64,000 nt of DNA. Source: Sideroxydans sp. Its GTDB lineage: Bacteria > Pseudomonadota > Gammaproteobacteria > Burkholderiales > Gallionellaceae. The position numbers and the translations under genes were made by a program. Positions 53,258-62,840 of this stretch are shown in pieces. Within the stretch, counting starts at the first letter, position 1. The number at the start of each line of letters is the position of its first letter. The stretch is from the NCBI GenBank assembly GCA_028707175.1, contig JAQTUV010000004.1, positions 186,001 to 250,000 of the forward strand, read 5' to 3'. The notes under the pieces are model-generated. The model was not told where the DNA came from, searched no databases, and saw nothing but the letters and a program-made list of their open reading frames with translations.

Positions 53258-54278
53258 CCATATATTTATTTTTGATGGCGAGAACTTGGTCGAACGTACC
53301 AAAAAATGCCTCAACACAAGTTGGATCAAAATGCTTGCCCGAACCTTCACGTATCAAATCGGCCGCTTCTTCCACACTCCATGCCTTCTTGTAAGGACGC
53401 TCGGAAGTGAGCGCATCGAACACATCGGCCACGGCCACGATACGACCAAACAAAGGGATGTCTGTACCTTTCAAACCGCGCGGATAACCTGTGCCATCGA
53501 ACTTCTCATGATGCGTGTGGGCGATTTCAGCTGCCACTTTGAGCATCGGCGAACTACTCGCATTGAGCACTTCATAACCGATAACCGCATGTTGCTTCAT
53601 GATGGAGAACTCATCGACAGTGAGCTTGCCGGGTTTGAGCAAAATCAGATCGGGCGTACCCACTTTGCCGATGTCATGCATCGGTGCTGCATCCAACAGT
53701 AATTCTTGCTGTTCCGACGAAAGCCCCAAATTCTCGGCAATCAAACGCGAGTAGTGCGCCATGCGTAAGATGTGCGCCCCCGTCTCTGGATCGCGATATT
53801 CGGCCGCTTTTGCCAAACAGAACACCGTCTCACGCTCCTGCGCAACGATCAATTCGGTCGCCTTGCGCACTTCATCAGCCAGATGTGCTGCACGGTCGGA
53901 GAGCAATGAATAACTCTTGCGTAGTGCCAACATGTTCTTAGCCCGAGCCAAGAACTCCACGTTGTCGAGCGGCTTGTTCAAAAAATCACTCACCCCCAAA
54001 CGCAAAGCTTCGTGCCGCAATTCCTTCTCATGGTTCGCCGTCACCATCAATACCGGAATATCCGGATATTTCTCACGGAAACGCACAGTCAATTCGGTGC
54101 CATTGAGCTGCGGCATCATGTAATCAACCACGACCAGATCGGGCTCATTCTCCAAACACCAAGACAGTGCCGCGACGGGATCGGTAAAACACACCGATTC
54201 GCAATCCGGCAACTTGCGCAACAAATGTTGCAACAAGGTCACGTTGATCTGTGCATCGTCAATGATGACAACTTTCAT
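53220..54278 (-). CDS. RpfG-type response regulator (REC + HD-GYP)
   Basis: A 352-aa regulator. The receiver at 1-120 has VVIIDDAQIN, the phospho-Asp in LVVVDYMMPQLNG and Lys in FLNKPLDN. The HD-GYP domain at about 150-335 has GAHILRMAHYSR, MHDIGKVGTPD, the HTHHEKFDGTGYPRGL signature and VADVFDALTSERPYKKAW. It should hydrolyse c-di-GMP when activated. As first gene of the operon it is the obvious target of the two hybrid kinases downstream, neither of which carries its own output domain. Confidence 0.93.
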   Translation of the reverse strand: MKVVIIDDAQINVTLLQHLLRKLPDCESVCFTDPVAALSWCLENEPDLVVVDYMMPQLNGTELTVRFREKYPDIPVLMVTANHEKELRHEALRLGVSDFLNKPLDNVEFLARAKNMLALRKSYSLLSDRAAHLADEVRKATELIVAQERETVFCLAKAAEYRDPETGAHILRMAHYSRLIAENLGLSSEQQELLLDAAPMHDIGKVGTPDLILLKPGKLTVDEFSIMKQHAVIGYEVLNASSSPMLKVAAEIAHTHHEKFDGTGYPRGLKGTDIPLFGRIVAVADVFDALTSERPYKKAWSVEEAADLIREGSGKHFDPTCVEAFFGTFDQVLAIKNKYMDEEIELRDRSLD

Positions 54279-54346
54279 AACCCCTCCAAACCTAATCAGC
54301 TCAATCTCATTCGTACTTATCGGCTGTCATTCCGTTTTCTTTAGTT

Positions 54347-54496
54347 GTAGGTCGGGGTTTAACCCTATCTACGGGGGGGGCAGTTTCGGGCTTCAGCAAA
54401 AACCTGTCCTCCCCCTGTCGGGTTGAAACCCGACCTACCAACCACCGCCCTGTAGGTCGGGCTTCAGCCCGACGACACACAATGAAGTCCGACCTA
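54347..54496. repeat. Family-B repeat cluster after flhB
   Basis: Several GTAGGTCGG..CCGACCTAC palindromes, some decayed: GTAGGTCGGGGTTTAACCC near 54347, GTCGGGTTGAAACCCGACCTAC near 54418 and GTAGGTCGGGCTTCAGCCCGAC near 54452. The last motif (GTCCGACCTA, read on the minus strand as TAGGTCGGAC) supplies the TAG stop of flhB. Confidence 0.85.
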
Positions 54497-55648
54497 ACTC
54501 CCCTCTTCCTTGGCATTGGCTGGATCCAGATCTTTAGGGACGGGCAGTTCGCTTGGCATGACCGGACTCGCACCGCCCAATTTCTCATAACGTTTCAGCT
54601 GATAGACATAGGCCAGCACTTCGGCCACGGCGTTATACAAGGCCTCGGGAATGCCCTGATCTAACTCACAATGTTTATGTAATGCACGTGCCAAAGGCGG
54701 TGCTTCCAAGATGGGCACACCGTTCTCTTTGGCGATCTCTTTGATCCGTGCCGCCATCAATCCCGAACCTTTCGCCACCACAGCGGGGGCGCGCATCTTG
54801 TTCTCGTTGTATTTCAAGGCCACGGAATAGTGGGTCGGGTTGGTCACCACCACGTCGGCAGTTGGGATGGCTGACATCATGCGGCGGCGTGCAATCTCAC
54901 GCTGCATGCTACGAATACGGCCTTTGACTTGCGGATCTCCCTCGGTCTCTTTGGACTCTTGGCGCACCTCTTCTTTGGTCATCTTCATCTTCTTGTTGTG
55001 CTCCCACAGTTGGAAAGGCACATCGATGGCGACCACCACCAGCAAGCCAGACATAATGGCCGCGAAGCTCCACCACAGCATGGTGCCCAGATGCGGCACC
55101 GCAACGGTGACCGGCTCACTCACCAATAACAGTACGGATTCTTTGTTGTGCCAAATCACCCACGCCCCGATGCCGCCGATCAAGACCGACTTAGCAATCG
55201 CCTTGGTCAACTCCATTAAACTATTGGTAGAGAACATGCGCGCGATACCGGCAATCGGATCGAGCTTAGAAAATTTAGGGGCTAAGGCCTTGGTGGAGAA
55301 CAACCAACCATTCATCAGCATCGGCGAAAAACCCGCAACCACAAGCAACAGCAAGAGCAGAGGGGAAAAGAGCACCAATACCTCCACGCTTATATCTCGC
55401 AGATAAGGCAGCAACTGTTCGGTATTAAAGGCTAGGTCGCGCGGCACCGTGAGCCCTTCGCGCAGCAATTGCACTAACTTCTGGAAAAATCCCGCACCCA
55501 ATACCCATAGCCCTACCCCGCCCGCCATCGTGACCAAAAAAGTGGAAAGCTCACGCGAACGCGCGACCTGCCCTTCCTCTCGCGCCTTTTCTAGCTTTCG
55601 CTCTGAGGGCGATTCCGTCTTTTCTAAGTCACTGTCTTGATCGGCCAT
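54494..55648 (-). CDS. flhB: Flagellar type III export protein FlhB
   Basis: A 384-aa protein: cytoplasmic N-terminus with the conserved DLEKTESPSERKLEKAREEGQVARSRELS, four membrane helices (about 30-55, 85-115, 140-165, 185-210), then the cytoplasmic switch domain with the self-cleavage site in VVTNPTHYSVAL. It sets substrate specificity of flagellar export. FlhA, FlhF and FleN normally follow, but here the next 200 bases are repeats and then a signalling operon. The stop codon lies in a family-B repeat, so the tail may have been remodelled. Confidence 0.93.
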   Translation of the reverse strand: MADQDSDLEKTESPSERKLEKAREEGQVARSRELSTFLVTMAGGVGLWVLGAGFFQKLVQLLREGLTVPRDLAFNTEQLLPYLRDISVEVLVLFSPLLLLLLVVAGFSPMLMNGWLFSTKALAPKFSKLDPIAGIARMFSTNSLMELTKAIAKSVLIGGIGAWVIWHNKESVLLLVSEPVTVAVPHLGTMLWWSFAAIMSGLLVVVAIDVPFQLWEHNKKMKMTKEEVRQESKETEGDPQVKGRIRSMQREIARRRMMSAIPTADVVVTNPTHYSVALKYNENKMRAPAVVAKGSGLMAARIKEIAKENGVPILEAPPLARALHKHCELDQGIPEALYNAVAEVLAYVYQLKRYEKLGGASPVMPSELPVPKDLDPANAKEEGS

Positions 55649-55843
55649 GTGGGTACGACTGCATCTCCGTAGATATCACCCAAGACCCGCGCCACCAAAC
55701 TGCCTTACGAGTCCTGTTCGTTGTTGATTATCAATATCGGCCTGACAAGCCATCCGTCGAATTACGCATATTTTCAGCCGTTGTTGTTTGAATGGTCGAG
55801 ATGAAGGCTGGTTAATATGTCATCCATCAGTGACTCTCCCCCC

Positions 55844-55870
55844 TCAAGAGATGGAGAAATCTGCCGATAG
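55844..55870 (+). promoter_or_regulatory. FliA (sigma-28)-type promoter for the PAS/chemoreceptor pair
   Basis: TCAA at 55844-55847 and GCCGATAG at 55863-55870 are 15 bases apart, close to the FliA consensus TAAA-N15-GCCGATAA. It directs towards the PAS gene at 55930 and would give a leader of about 50 bases. Chemoreceptor genes are common FliA targets. Confidence 0.6.
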
Positions 55871-55929
55871 CACCTGTAGATAGCATTAATAGTTATCACA
55901 AAAAAATTAGACATGTCTGGAGCGAGAAT

Positions 55930-56448
55930 ATGAAAAGACAGATCACCCCGACCACGACCGAAAGAGTGATGCGTGACGGCGACTTCATCGTTTCGATGAC
56001 CGACACAAAAGGTCGCATCACCTATGGCAATCGGATCTTCATCGAATTTTCCGGATACTCAGAAAAAGAGTTGATTGGCTCGCAACACAACATCGTGCGC
56101 CATCCCGATATGCCACGTGCCGTATTTCAGTTGTTATGGAACAAAATCCAAAACAAAGAAGAGTGCTTCGCCTACGTAAAGAATATGTCCAAGGATGGTG
56201 GTTTCTACTGGGTGTTCACGAATGTCACCCCCACCTTTACCCCGAGTGGCGAGATCAACGGCTATTTCTCCGTACGCCGCAAACCAAAATTGAGCGGCAT
56301 CGAGGCCGTCACCCCACTCTACGCCGCCATGTTGGAAGCCGAAAAAAAAGCAGGCCCCGCGAATGCCATCCAGGCATCCACCCAGGTCTTATTAGCAGTG
56401 CTTAAAGAAAAGGGATTGAGCTATGAAGAACTGGTCCTTGCAATTTAG
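55930..56448 (+). CDS. Aer-type PAS protein, no transmitter
   Basis: A 172-aa soluble protein made almost wholly of one PAS domain (about 15-125): [52 protein letters not shown], matching the FAD-binding PAS of aerotaxis receptors Aer. It lacks the membrane anchor and signalling domain of Aer. These may be provided in trans by the chemoreceptor encoded next, whose gene overlaps by 26 bases. FAD binding is inferred from similarity. Confidence 0.87.
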   Translation: MKRQITPTTTERVMRDGDFIVSMTDTKGRITYGNRIFIEFSGYSEKELIGSQHNIVRHPDMPRAVFQLLWNKIQNKEECFAYVKNMSKDGGFYWVFTNVTPTFTPSGEINGYFSVRRKPKLSGIEAVTPLYAAMLEAEKKAGPANAIQASTQVLLAVLKEKGLSYEELVLAI

Positions 56449-57889
56449 AATCTCCGCCCTGTTGTGGGCGTTCTCATTCGGCACCTTGCTCACTATCCTG
56501 ACCAGCTTTTACCTGCATGGTTTCGACATGATCATGGTCGTATTCTTAGTGATCGCCATCGCTGTCAGCCTTTTTGGACAATGGGAAGCCAAACGTTGGT
56601 TAGCACCTTTACCCAAGCTAGAAGCGGTCATCCATGAAGTCGCGGCAGGAAAATTTAATAGCCGCGTGACAGGCATCTCAGAAGATCAAGACGAAATCAG
56701 TCTGCTGTGCTGGGACATCAACGACATGCTCGACCAGCTAGCCGCTTTCTTCCGCGAACAAGAAACCAGCTTCCGTTACAACTTGGAGGGACGCTTCTAT
56801 CGACAGGCAATGAACGGCGGCATGCACGGTGGCTTCACCAAAGGCCTCGAAAATCAAAATGTCTTGCTAGCGGGGATGACCGAACAGAAACGTGCCGCGA
56901 TGCGCAATCAAGTCCTCTCGCGCGCGCAAAGCCTAAACACTGAGAATCTCCTCAAGAACCTCGTCTCTAATCAAGGTGATCTCAAAGCCATCACCGACAA
57001 TATGGGCGCACTGGCCACACTGGCACGCCGTACACGTGAAGATGCGGAAGAAAGTCAAACCACGGTGCATGAAGTGGTTCAGCGCCTATCCGGCATTGTC
57101 GAACGAGTGAATCATGCCAATGAAGCCATCACCCAACTCAACGCACGGAGTAGCGAGATCAACAAAGCCGTTGGACTCATCACCTCCATCGCCGATCAAA
57201 CCAATTTACTCGCGTTGAATGCTGCGATTGAAGCCGCACGCGCAGGTGAGGCAGGACGTGGTTTTGCGGTGGTCGCCGATGAAGTTCGTAAGTTGGCCGA
57301 AAACACCAAAAATGCCTCGGAATCAATTGGCCGAATCATGCAGATGTTGCAAAGCGAAGCCGCCACCATGCTGGCAGACTCACAAGAGATGCACGAGATT
57401 GCTAACTCCTCACAAGGGGCCATCGGCAAGCTAGAGCAAAAGTTCGGACACTTCTTCGACTCTGCCGTGACCACCCTCACCAGCGCACGCTACGCACAAG
57501 ACTTGAGCTTCGCCTCCTTGGTCAAAGTCGACCATGTGATCTACAAACAACGTGCTTATGTCCTCATCAATGACAATAGCCAAGAAGAGTTCAAACAATT
57601 AGTCAGCGTAAATCATCAAAACTGCCGACTCGGCAAATGGTATGAAGGCCCAGGCAAAGAAGTATTCGGCGATGCGCCATCTTTCCGCGCACTACTTGAA
57701 CCACACCGCAATGTACACGCCAATGTTCATCTGATGCAGAGCATGATGGTGGATCGTTGGGATCAAGATGAAGTAGTACAGAACAAGGTACTAGAAGCCA
57801 TGCAAAATGCCGAGAACGCCAGCCTAGATGTGATGCGCATCCTCGATAAGATCGTCGTTGAAAAACACCCCGAACAGAAATTAGCCTAA
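56423..57889 (+). CDS. Methyl-accepting chemotaxis protein with C-terminal CZB domain
   Basis: A 488-aa receptor. Two helices at about 8-50 form a hairpin with almost no periplasmic loop, then HAMP-like sequence (about 65-110), a linker and the signalling domain with the conserved tip [37 protein letters not shown]. The C-terminus is a CZB zinc domain: [20 protein letters not shown] and [11 protein letters not shown] give the His/Cys ligands. With no ligand domain of its own it looks like the transducer half of a split Aer, working with the PAS protein upstream. AAAAGGGA precedes ATG 56423. Confidence 0.92.
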   Translation: MKNWSLQFRISALLWAFSFGTLLTILTSFYLHGFDMIMVVFLVIAIAVSLFGQWEAKRWLAPLPKLEAVIHEVAAGKFNSRVTGISEDQDEISLLCWDINDMLDQLAAFFREQETSFRYNLEGRFYRQAMNGGMHGGFTKGLENQNVLLAGMTEQKRAAMRNQVLSRAQSLNTENLLKNLVSNQGDLKAITDNMGALATLARRTREDAEESQTTVHEVVQRLSGIVERVNHANEAITQLNARSSEINKAVGLITSIADQTNLLALNAAIEAARAGEAGRGFAVVADEVRKLAENTKNASESIGRIMQMLQSEAATMLADSQEMHEIANSSQGAIGKLEQKFGHFFDSAVTTLTSARYAQDLSFASLVKVDHVIYKQRAYVLINDNSQEEFKQLVSVNHQNCRLGKWYEGPGKEVFGDAPSFRALLEPHRNVHANVHLMQSMMVDRWDQDEVVQNKVLEAMQNAENASLDVMRILDKIVVEKHPEQKLA

Positions 57890-57890
57890 G

Positions 57891-58334
57891 TTGTCGGGCT
57901 GAAGCCCGACCTACGGGTGACAGCCCAACCCACGAGCGGTGCTTAGTAGGTCGGGTTTCCCCACAGGGGTTCTCGTACCCTCAGGGTATAACCCGACGAC
58001 ACATGATGAAACTCCCCTCACTTGTCGGGCTGAAGCCCAACCTACGGGTGACAGCACTACCTACGAGCCGCGCTTGGTAGGTCGGGTTTCCCCACAGGGG
58101 TTCTCGTACCCTCATGGTATAACTCGACAGCACATGATGAAACTCACCTCACTTGTCGGGCTGAAGCCCGACCTACGAGTGACAGCCCAACCTACGGGCG
58201 GTGCTTGGTAGGTCGGGTTTCCCCACAGGGGTTCTCGTACCCTCAGGGTATAACCCGACGACACATGATGAAACTCAACTCAATTGTCGGGCTGAAGCCC
58301 AACCTACGAGTGACAGCTCTACCTACGAGCGGCG
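57891..58334. repeat. Tandem array of 131-base family-B units (3 full + 1 partial)
   Basis: Units begin with TTGTCGGGCTGAAGCCC at 57891, 58022, 58153 and 58284, a constant 131-base period; the fourth stops after about 51 bases. Each unit holds a GTCGGGCTGAAGCCCGAC palindrome, GACAGC.C.ACCTACGAGC, GTAGGTCGGGTTTCCCC, and a closing GGGTATAACCCGAC. A few substitutions separate the units. The array fills the 460-base gap between two converging genes; open frames inside it repeat with the array and are not genes. Confidence 0.93.
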
Positions 58335-58349
58335 GAAATTATTTCAGGC

Positions 58350-61300
58350 TCAGACCCGTGTTTTAAGAAAGTCTTCGAATTCGTTGACGGGTAAAGGCTT
58401 GCTATAGAAATAGCCCTGTCCCACTTCACATCCTTGAGCGCGTAACAACTGAGCTTGTTCGGCTGTCTCGACGCCTTCTGCAACCAAGGTCATGCGCAGG
58501 TTATGTGCCATACCAATAATGGTTTTTACCATCTCGGCATCATCTGCATCCCGGTCCGCATCGCTCACAAAGGAGCGGTCAATTTTCAAAACGCCGATTG
58601 GGAACCGACGCAAATAAGACAAGCTGGAATAGCCGGTACCAAAATCGTCCAAGGCCAAGTGGATGCCTAAGGCGCGAACTTGGCTCAGGATGCTATTCAT
58701 GCTGTGTGAATCCAGCAGCAGACTTTCAGTCAGCTCCATCTCCATCATGTTGGCATCTACTCCCGTCTCACTCACCGCACTTTGCAAACAGGACAGGAGT
58801 TTCTCCGGCTGCAAAAATTGGCGCGCGGACACGTTAAAACTGACGCGGAAACGCCAGCCTTGATCCTGCCAACGTTTCGCCTGAGTACAGGTTTGCCAAA
58901 TAACCCACTCGCCAATCGACATGATTAAATTACTTTGCTCGGCAACGGGAATGAATTGCGCCGGAGATACCATCCCCAACGCATCATGTTGCCAACGAAT
59001 GAGTGCCTCACAGCCGACCACCGCACCAGATTTAAGATCGATTTGTGGTTGGTAGTGGAGTGTCAATTCTTGATTGGGGATCGCCTTGTGTAACAAGCGT
59101 TCGATGCGCATGCGCTCTACTGAACGATCATGCAAGGCTTGCGTATAGAAACGATACGTTGCTCTGCCTGACTGTTTGGCTTGATACAAAGCGACATCCG
59201 CATGTTTGAGCAGGCTTTCCGCATCATGCCCATCCTGCGGGAACATACTGATCCCGATACTCGGGCTGATGCGCAGCTCATCGTCCCCTAACTGCAACGG
59301 CAAACCGAGCTCAACCAATATCTTTTCAGCGGTGCGCGCCGCATCCTCTGCCGTATGCAATTCTCCCAGCATGACGACAAATTCATCGCCCCCCATACGC
59401 GCTAACGTATCTTCCGCGCGAATACATTTAAGCAGACGCTGACTAACCAATTGCAACAGCAAATCGCCTACATGATGGCCCAAGCTATCGTTCACATCTT
59501 TAAAGTGATCTAGGTCGAGATACAACAAACCCATTGTGTAATCACGGCGTACTGCGCTACTGATCGCCTGCTCTAGACGGTCTTCCAACAAACGGCGATT
59601 GGCCAAGCCAGTAAGTTGATCGTGATACGCCAAATGCTCGATCTGTGATTCAGCTTCTTTCCTTGCGGTGATATCTTGGAACAATGTCTGAAACACTTTT
59701 CGACCATCAGGCAACGTTACTAAGCGAATTGACACGTCGACATTAAGGATGTGTCCAGAACGAGTACGGTAATAAGATTCGAAATCATCACGCCCCGTTT
59801 TCAACAGATTGTTTTTTCGCTGCTCGATGGCCTCATCATCGTCAACCGTCTCAAGATCAAACACACTCAACTCGGAAAGTGTCGCTGCGTCGTATTCAAG
59901 CAGCCGGAGCGCTTCTTCATTAAAGGCAACCACCAGCAGATTCTCAGCAAACAGAATCACCCCTTGCGGTAGTTGCTCGAACAAAGCACGGTATTGATCG
60001 TGTGCAGCTAGTGCTGACCGCTCAGCCTGTTTACGCGCTTGAATGTCTTCGATAATGGTTATCCTATAGTCTGCAGATCCATCTTCTTTCCATACGACGG
60101 ATACAGTGACTGCCACCCACACCACTTCACCATCTTTACGAATGTAACGTTTTTCAGTTTGATAACGCTCTGTACGATGCGCCATCAGATCACCTAGGGC
60201 ATACATGTCCTTCGCCAAATCATCTGGGTGGGTGACGCCTTGGAATGAGGCCGCCAGCAACTCTTCTTCGGTGTAACCGGTGATCTCGCTCAATTTTTTA
60301 TTAACGCGTAACCAACGACCTTGTGTGGACAGATGCGCCATCCCAACACCGGCCATATCGAAGGTCTTTCGAAAAAGCTCACGCTGTTGCTGTAGCGCAT
60401 TCAATATAGCGTAACGTTGTGACACATCATGAAACACCATCACCACAGCGAACATCTCACTCCATTCGTCATATACCGCAGCGGCTGAGTCTTCGATCAC
60501 AAGCGTGCTACCGTCACGATGTTTGAGCAACATGCCGTCTGACATGGGAATAGATTTACCTTCCAGCAACACCCGCTCGGCTGGGGATGCAACACGGTGC
60601 TCACCCGTGACGTCGTAAAGCTGGAACACTTCGGCAATAGGCCGGCCATGTGATTCTTTATATGACCATCCCGTCAACTTCTGCGCTGTTTCGTTGATGG
60701 ATTCGATATTCCCCTTCAGGTCGATCACCACGACCGCATCCCCAATCGAGTTATAGATAGAGCGTACACGCGCATCGCTCAGTGCCACTTTCCGCAAAGA
60801 TCGGAACACCAAGAAAAAGATAATCGACGCACCTAATGGCAGCAAGACCCCCCACAACGCAATTAGATAAAGCATGGACTGCCCAGCCTCGCCTGCTTCG
60901 ACACTTCCCATCTTTGCTATTCTGTTCAGCAGTTCCGCATCAAACCCTTGGCGCAATTCATGCATATCGCTTAACAACTGCTGATCACGACCTTGCATCT
61001 GTTCATTCAACTGACGGAAAGCGAATTTATTTTTTCCATCCAAATGATCTAATGCATTGCGATATTCTTCGGTTAAAGCGCGATGACGAACGGTGAATAC
61101 CGTGATATTCGTGCCGTCGATATCCACTTCTTTACCCAATTCAAGTGCGTGATCAAATGCATTTTCGACTGCCGCCGCATGCAGCAACATCGCCGCACGG
61201 TGTAGCTGCAACTGAATCGGATCATCGCTATGCAATAGACAGTCTTTCCACGCTTGCACCTGGCTCGCCAAATTGCTTTCCGCATCACTGATCACATCTT

Positions 61301-61463
61301 CGAATTGCAACAAGCCCACTGAATCCGATTTCGCCTGCACACCCACATCAGTCACCATCTTATTGACTAAATAGGCGCCCATCAAAATGGCGAACACCAA
61401 GGTGAACACTGCCAACCACATCATGCGGCGAATGAAAAAGGACTGCTTATTGACGTAATACAT
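58350..61463 (-). CDS. Membrane PAS-GGDEF-EAL c-di-GMP enzyme
   Basis: A 1037-aa protein. Helices at about 12-32 and 200-222 enclose a helical periplasmic sensor. Three PAS domains follow (about 235-355, 360-485, 490-610), then GGDEF about 615-785 and EAL about 790-1035. MGGDEFV is intact with RxxD (RAED) five residues before it; EALIRWQ, the NVSARQF and DDFGTGYSSLSYL motifs of active phosphodiesterases are present. Like the protein at the left edge it is potentially bifunctional. The minus-strand promoter must be in 61464-61642, where I see no clear motif. Confidence 0.93.
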   Translation of the reverse strand: MYYVNKQSFFIRRMMWLAVFTLVFAILMGAYLVNKMVTDVGVQAKSDSVGLLQFEDVISDAESNLASQVQAWKDCLLHSDDPIQLQLHRAAMLLHAAAVENAFDHALELGKEVDIDGTNITVFTVRHRALTEEYRNALDHLDGKNKFAFRQLNEQMQGRDQQLLSDMHELRQGFDAELLNRIAKMGSVEAGEAGQSMLYLIALWGVLLPLGASIIFFLVFRSLRKVALSDARVRSIYNSIGDAVVVIDLKGNIESINETAQKLTGWSYKESHGRPIAEVFQLYDVTGEHRVASPAERVLLEGKSIPMSDGMLLKHRDGSTLVIEDSAAAVYDEWSEMFAVVMVFHDVSQRYAILNALQQQRELFRKTFDMAGVGMAHLSTQGRWLRVNKKLSEITGYTEEELLAASFQGVTHPDDLAKDMYALGDLMAHRTERYQTEKRYIRKDGEVVWVAVTVSVVWKEDGSADYRITIIEDIQARKQAERSALAAHDQYRALFEQLPQGVILFAENLLVVAFNEEALRLLEYDAATLSELSVFDLETVDDDEAIEQRKNNLLKTGRDDFESYYRTRSGHILNVDVSIRLVTLPDGRKVFQTLFQDITARKEAESQIEHLAYHDQLTGLANRRLLEDRLEQAISSAVRRDYTMGLLYLDLDHFKDVNDSLGHHVGDLLLQLVSQRLLKCIRAEDTLARMGGDEFVVMLGELHTAEDAARTAEKILVELGLPLQLGDDELRISPSIGISMFPQDGHDAESLLKHADVALYQAKQSGRATYRFYTQALHDRSVERMRIERLLHKAIPNQELTLHYQPQIDLKSGAVVGCEALIRWQHDALGMVSPAQFIPVAEQSNLIMSIGEWVIWQTCTQAKRWQDQGWRFRVSFNVSARQFLQPEKLLSCLQSAVSETGVDANMMEMELTESLLLDSHSMNSILSQVRALGIHLALDDFGTGYSSLSYLRRFPIGVLKIDRSFVSDADRDADDAEMVKTIIGMAHNLRMTLVAEGVETAEQAQLLRAQGCEVGQGYFYSKPLPVNEFEDFLKTRV

Positions 61464-61642
61464 GGGCGCGACTCCCTGCCATATTTTGACTAACTATATT
61501 GGCTGGGATTGTAACGCTGAAACTGCGCTGGCATGAACGACATGCATCCACGCAGCGGAGAGATGAAAAAACTTGATTAACGTGCTGTTTAAATTATGCC
61601 GCCCACAGAGAATCGGAGGATGAGCGGCACTTTCAAAGTGGG

Positions 61643-62770
61643 TTAGCTAGATGCGTGACACAACACACTGTTATCTCCCTCACCTGCGATAGCGATACGT
61701 TCCAATGCCGCCAACACTGCCATGCTGTCAGACTCCATCTTGGCGACTAACTCCATCCCGCGCAGCGCTTCTCCTGCACGGAATGCCGTGACCGCATCTT
61801 TACCGTTCTGATGGAACTGTTGATGCGGATTGGCGATGGCCTGATACCCATCCAAGCGCGCATAACAGTCTTTACCTTCGCCCTCGAAATACCATTTTCC
61901 TAAACGACAGCTCGTATGAGACGAAAAACTGTCCGAAGTACGGTCTGAAATCTTCATAAAAACTTTGTAGATTTCGAACTTGTAGAGGATATGATCGATC
62001 TTGGCGACTTCAACAAAACTACGCAATGCCGCTGCAGAAATGGTGCCTTCCATGGTGTGTGACAGATTGAGGAGGTGCTTCATGTTCTCCATCACATTTG
62101 TTACGTCGTTGCTAAAGCTGTGCGACTTCTCGGCCCATGCTTCCATCTGAGTTTTGGCCGTACTTGTCTCCGATTGGATCGCGGTGACGATAATTGAAAT
62201 CTCGCTGGTCGCCTTGGCGGTACGTTCGGCCAACTTACGAACTTCATCAGCCACCACGGCAAATCCACGCCCTTGCTCACCGGCGCGCGCCGCTTCGATC
62301 GCGGCATTCAAGGCCAATAGATTGGTCTGATCGGCAATCTCTTTGATCAACTGCACGATGCTACCGATCTGTGCTGCTCGCTCAGTCAAGCCCTGCACGT
62401 TTTGCGAAGTTTGCAAGGTATCACCCGACAGGGCTTCCAGACTACCGGCGATTTTCATCACCGCCTCACGATTTTTCACCGAGACATCAGCGGCTTCGAT
62501 GGCATGTTGCTTTTCTTCACGCAATGCCGAGGCCGCCGAAACTTGTGATTGTTGCAAGGCGATAAAAGATTCTCCGAAACCTTGCATATTGACGTAGATA
62601 CGGTCAGCCACCTGACACTTTTCGGTTGCGCTATCTGCTTCCACACGTAACGCATCACGCGTCTTTTCCAAGCGCGACAAATCAGCTCGCAATACCTCGA
62701 TCTCGCGATCTGTCTCCACCAAGCGTGACAACGCAGCTTGATGCGCTTGTTTTAATTTCGTATTGAACAT
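61643..62770 (-). CDS. Soluble chemoreceptor with C-terminal CZB domain
   Basis: A 375-aa protein with no membrane segment. A coiled coil at 1-60 is followed by a signalling domain with [37 protein letters not shown], and a CZB domain at about 245-365 ([30 protein letters not shown]), giving the His3Cys zinc site reported to sense hypochlorous acid in other bacteria. TAGGAGGGTCG is a strong ribosome site. GCCGATGA at 62816-62823 resembles a FliA -10 but lacks a good -35 at the right distance. Confidence 0.92.
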   Translation of the reverse strand: MFNTKLKQAHQAALSRLVETDREIEVLRADLSRLEKTRDALRVEADSATEKCQVADRIYVNMQGFGESFIALQQSQVSAASALREEKQHAIEAADVSVKNREAVMKIAGSLEALSGDTLQTSQNVQGLTERAAQIGSIVQLIKEIADQTNLLALNAAIEAARAGEQGRGFAVVADEVRKLAERTAKATSEISIIVTAIQSETSTAKTQMEAWAEKSHSFSNDVTNVMENMKHLLNLSHTMEGTISAAALRSFVEVAKIDHILYKFEIYKVFMKISDRTSDSFSSHTSCRLGKWYFEGEGKDCYARLDGYQAIANPHQQFHQNGKDAVTAFRAGEALRGMELVAKMESDSMAVLAALERIAIAGEGDNSVLCHASS

Positions 62771-62840
62771 CGACCCTCCTAGTATTTGGGCTCTGATTGA
62801 ATGCTAAAACATTCATCATCGGCTCTCTCTTTTGTAAACA

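Noticed and set aside
57891-58334. CRISPR array
   Set aside because: The whole 131-base unit is conserved, so there are no variable spacers, and no cas gene is near.
57939-58407. Two open frames (90 and 68 codons) in the repeat array
   Set aside because: They repeat with the 131-base unit, have no ribosome site of note, and their peptides mirror the DNA repeat.
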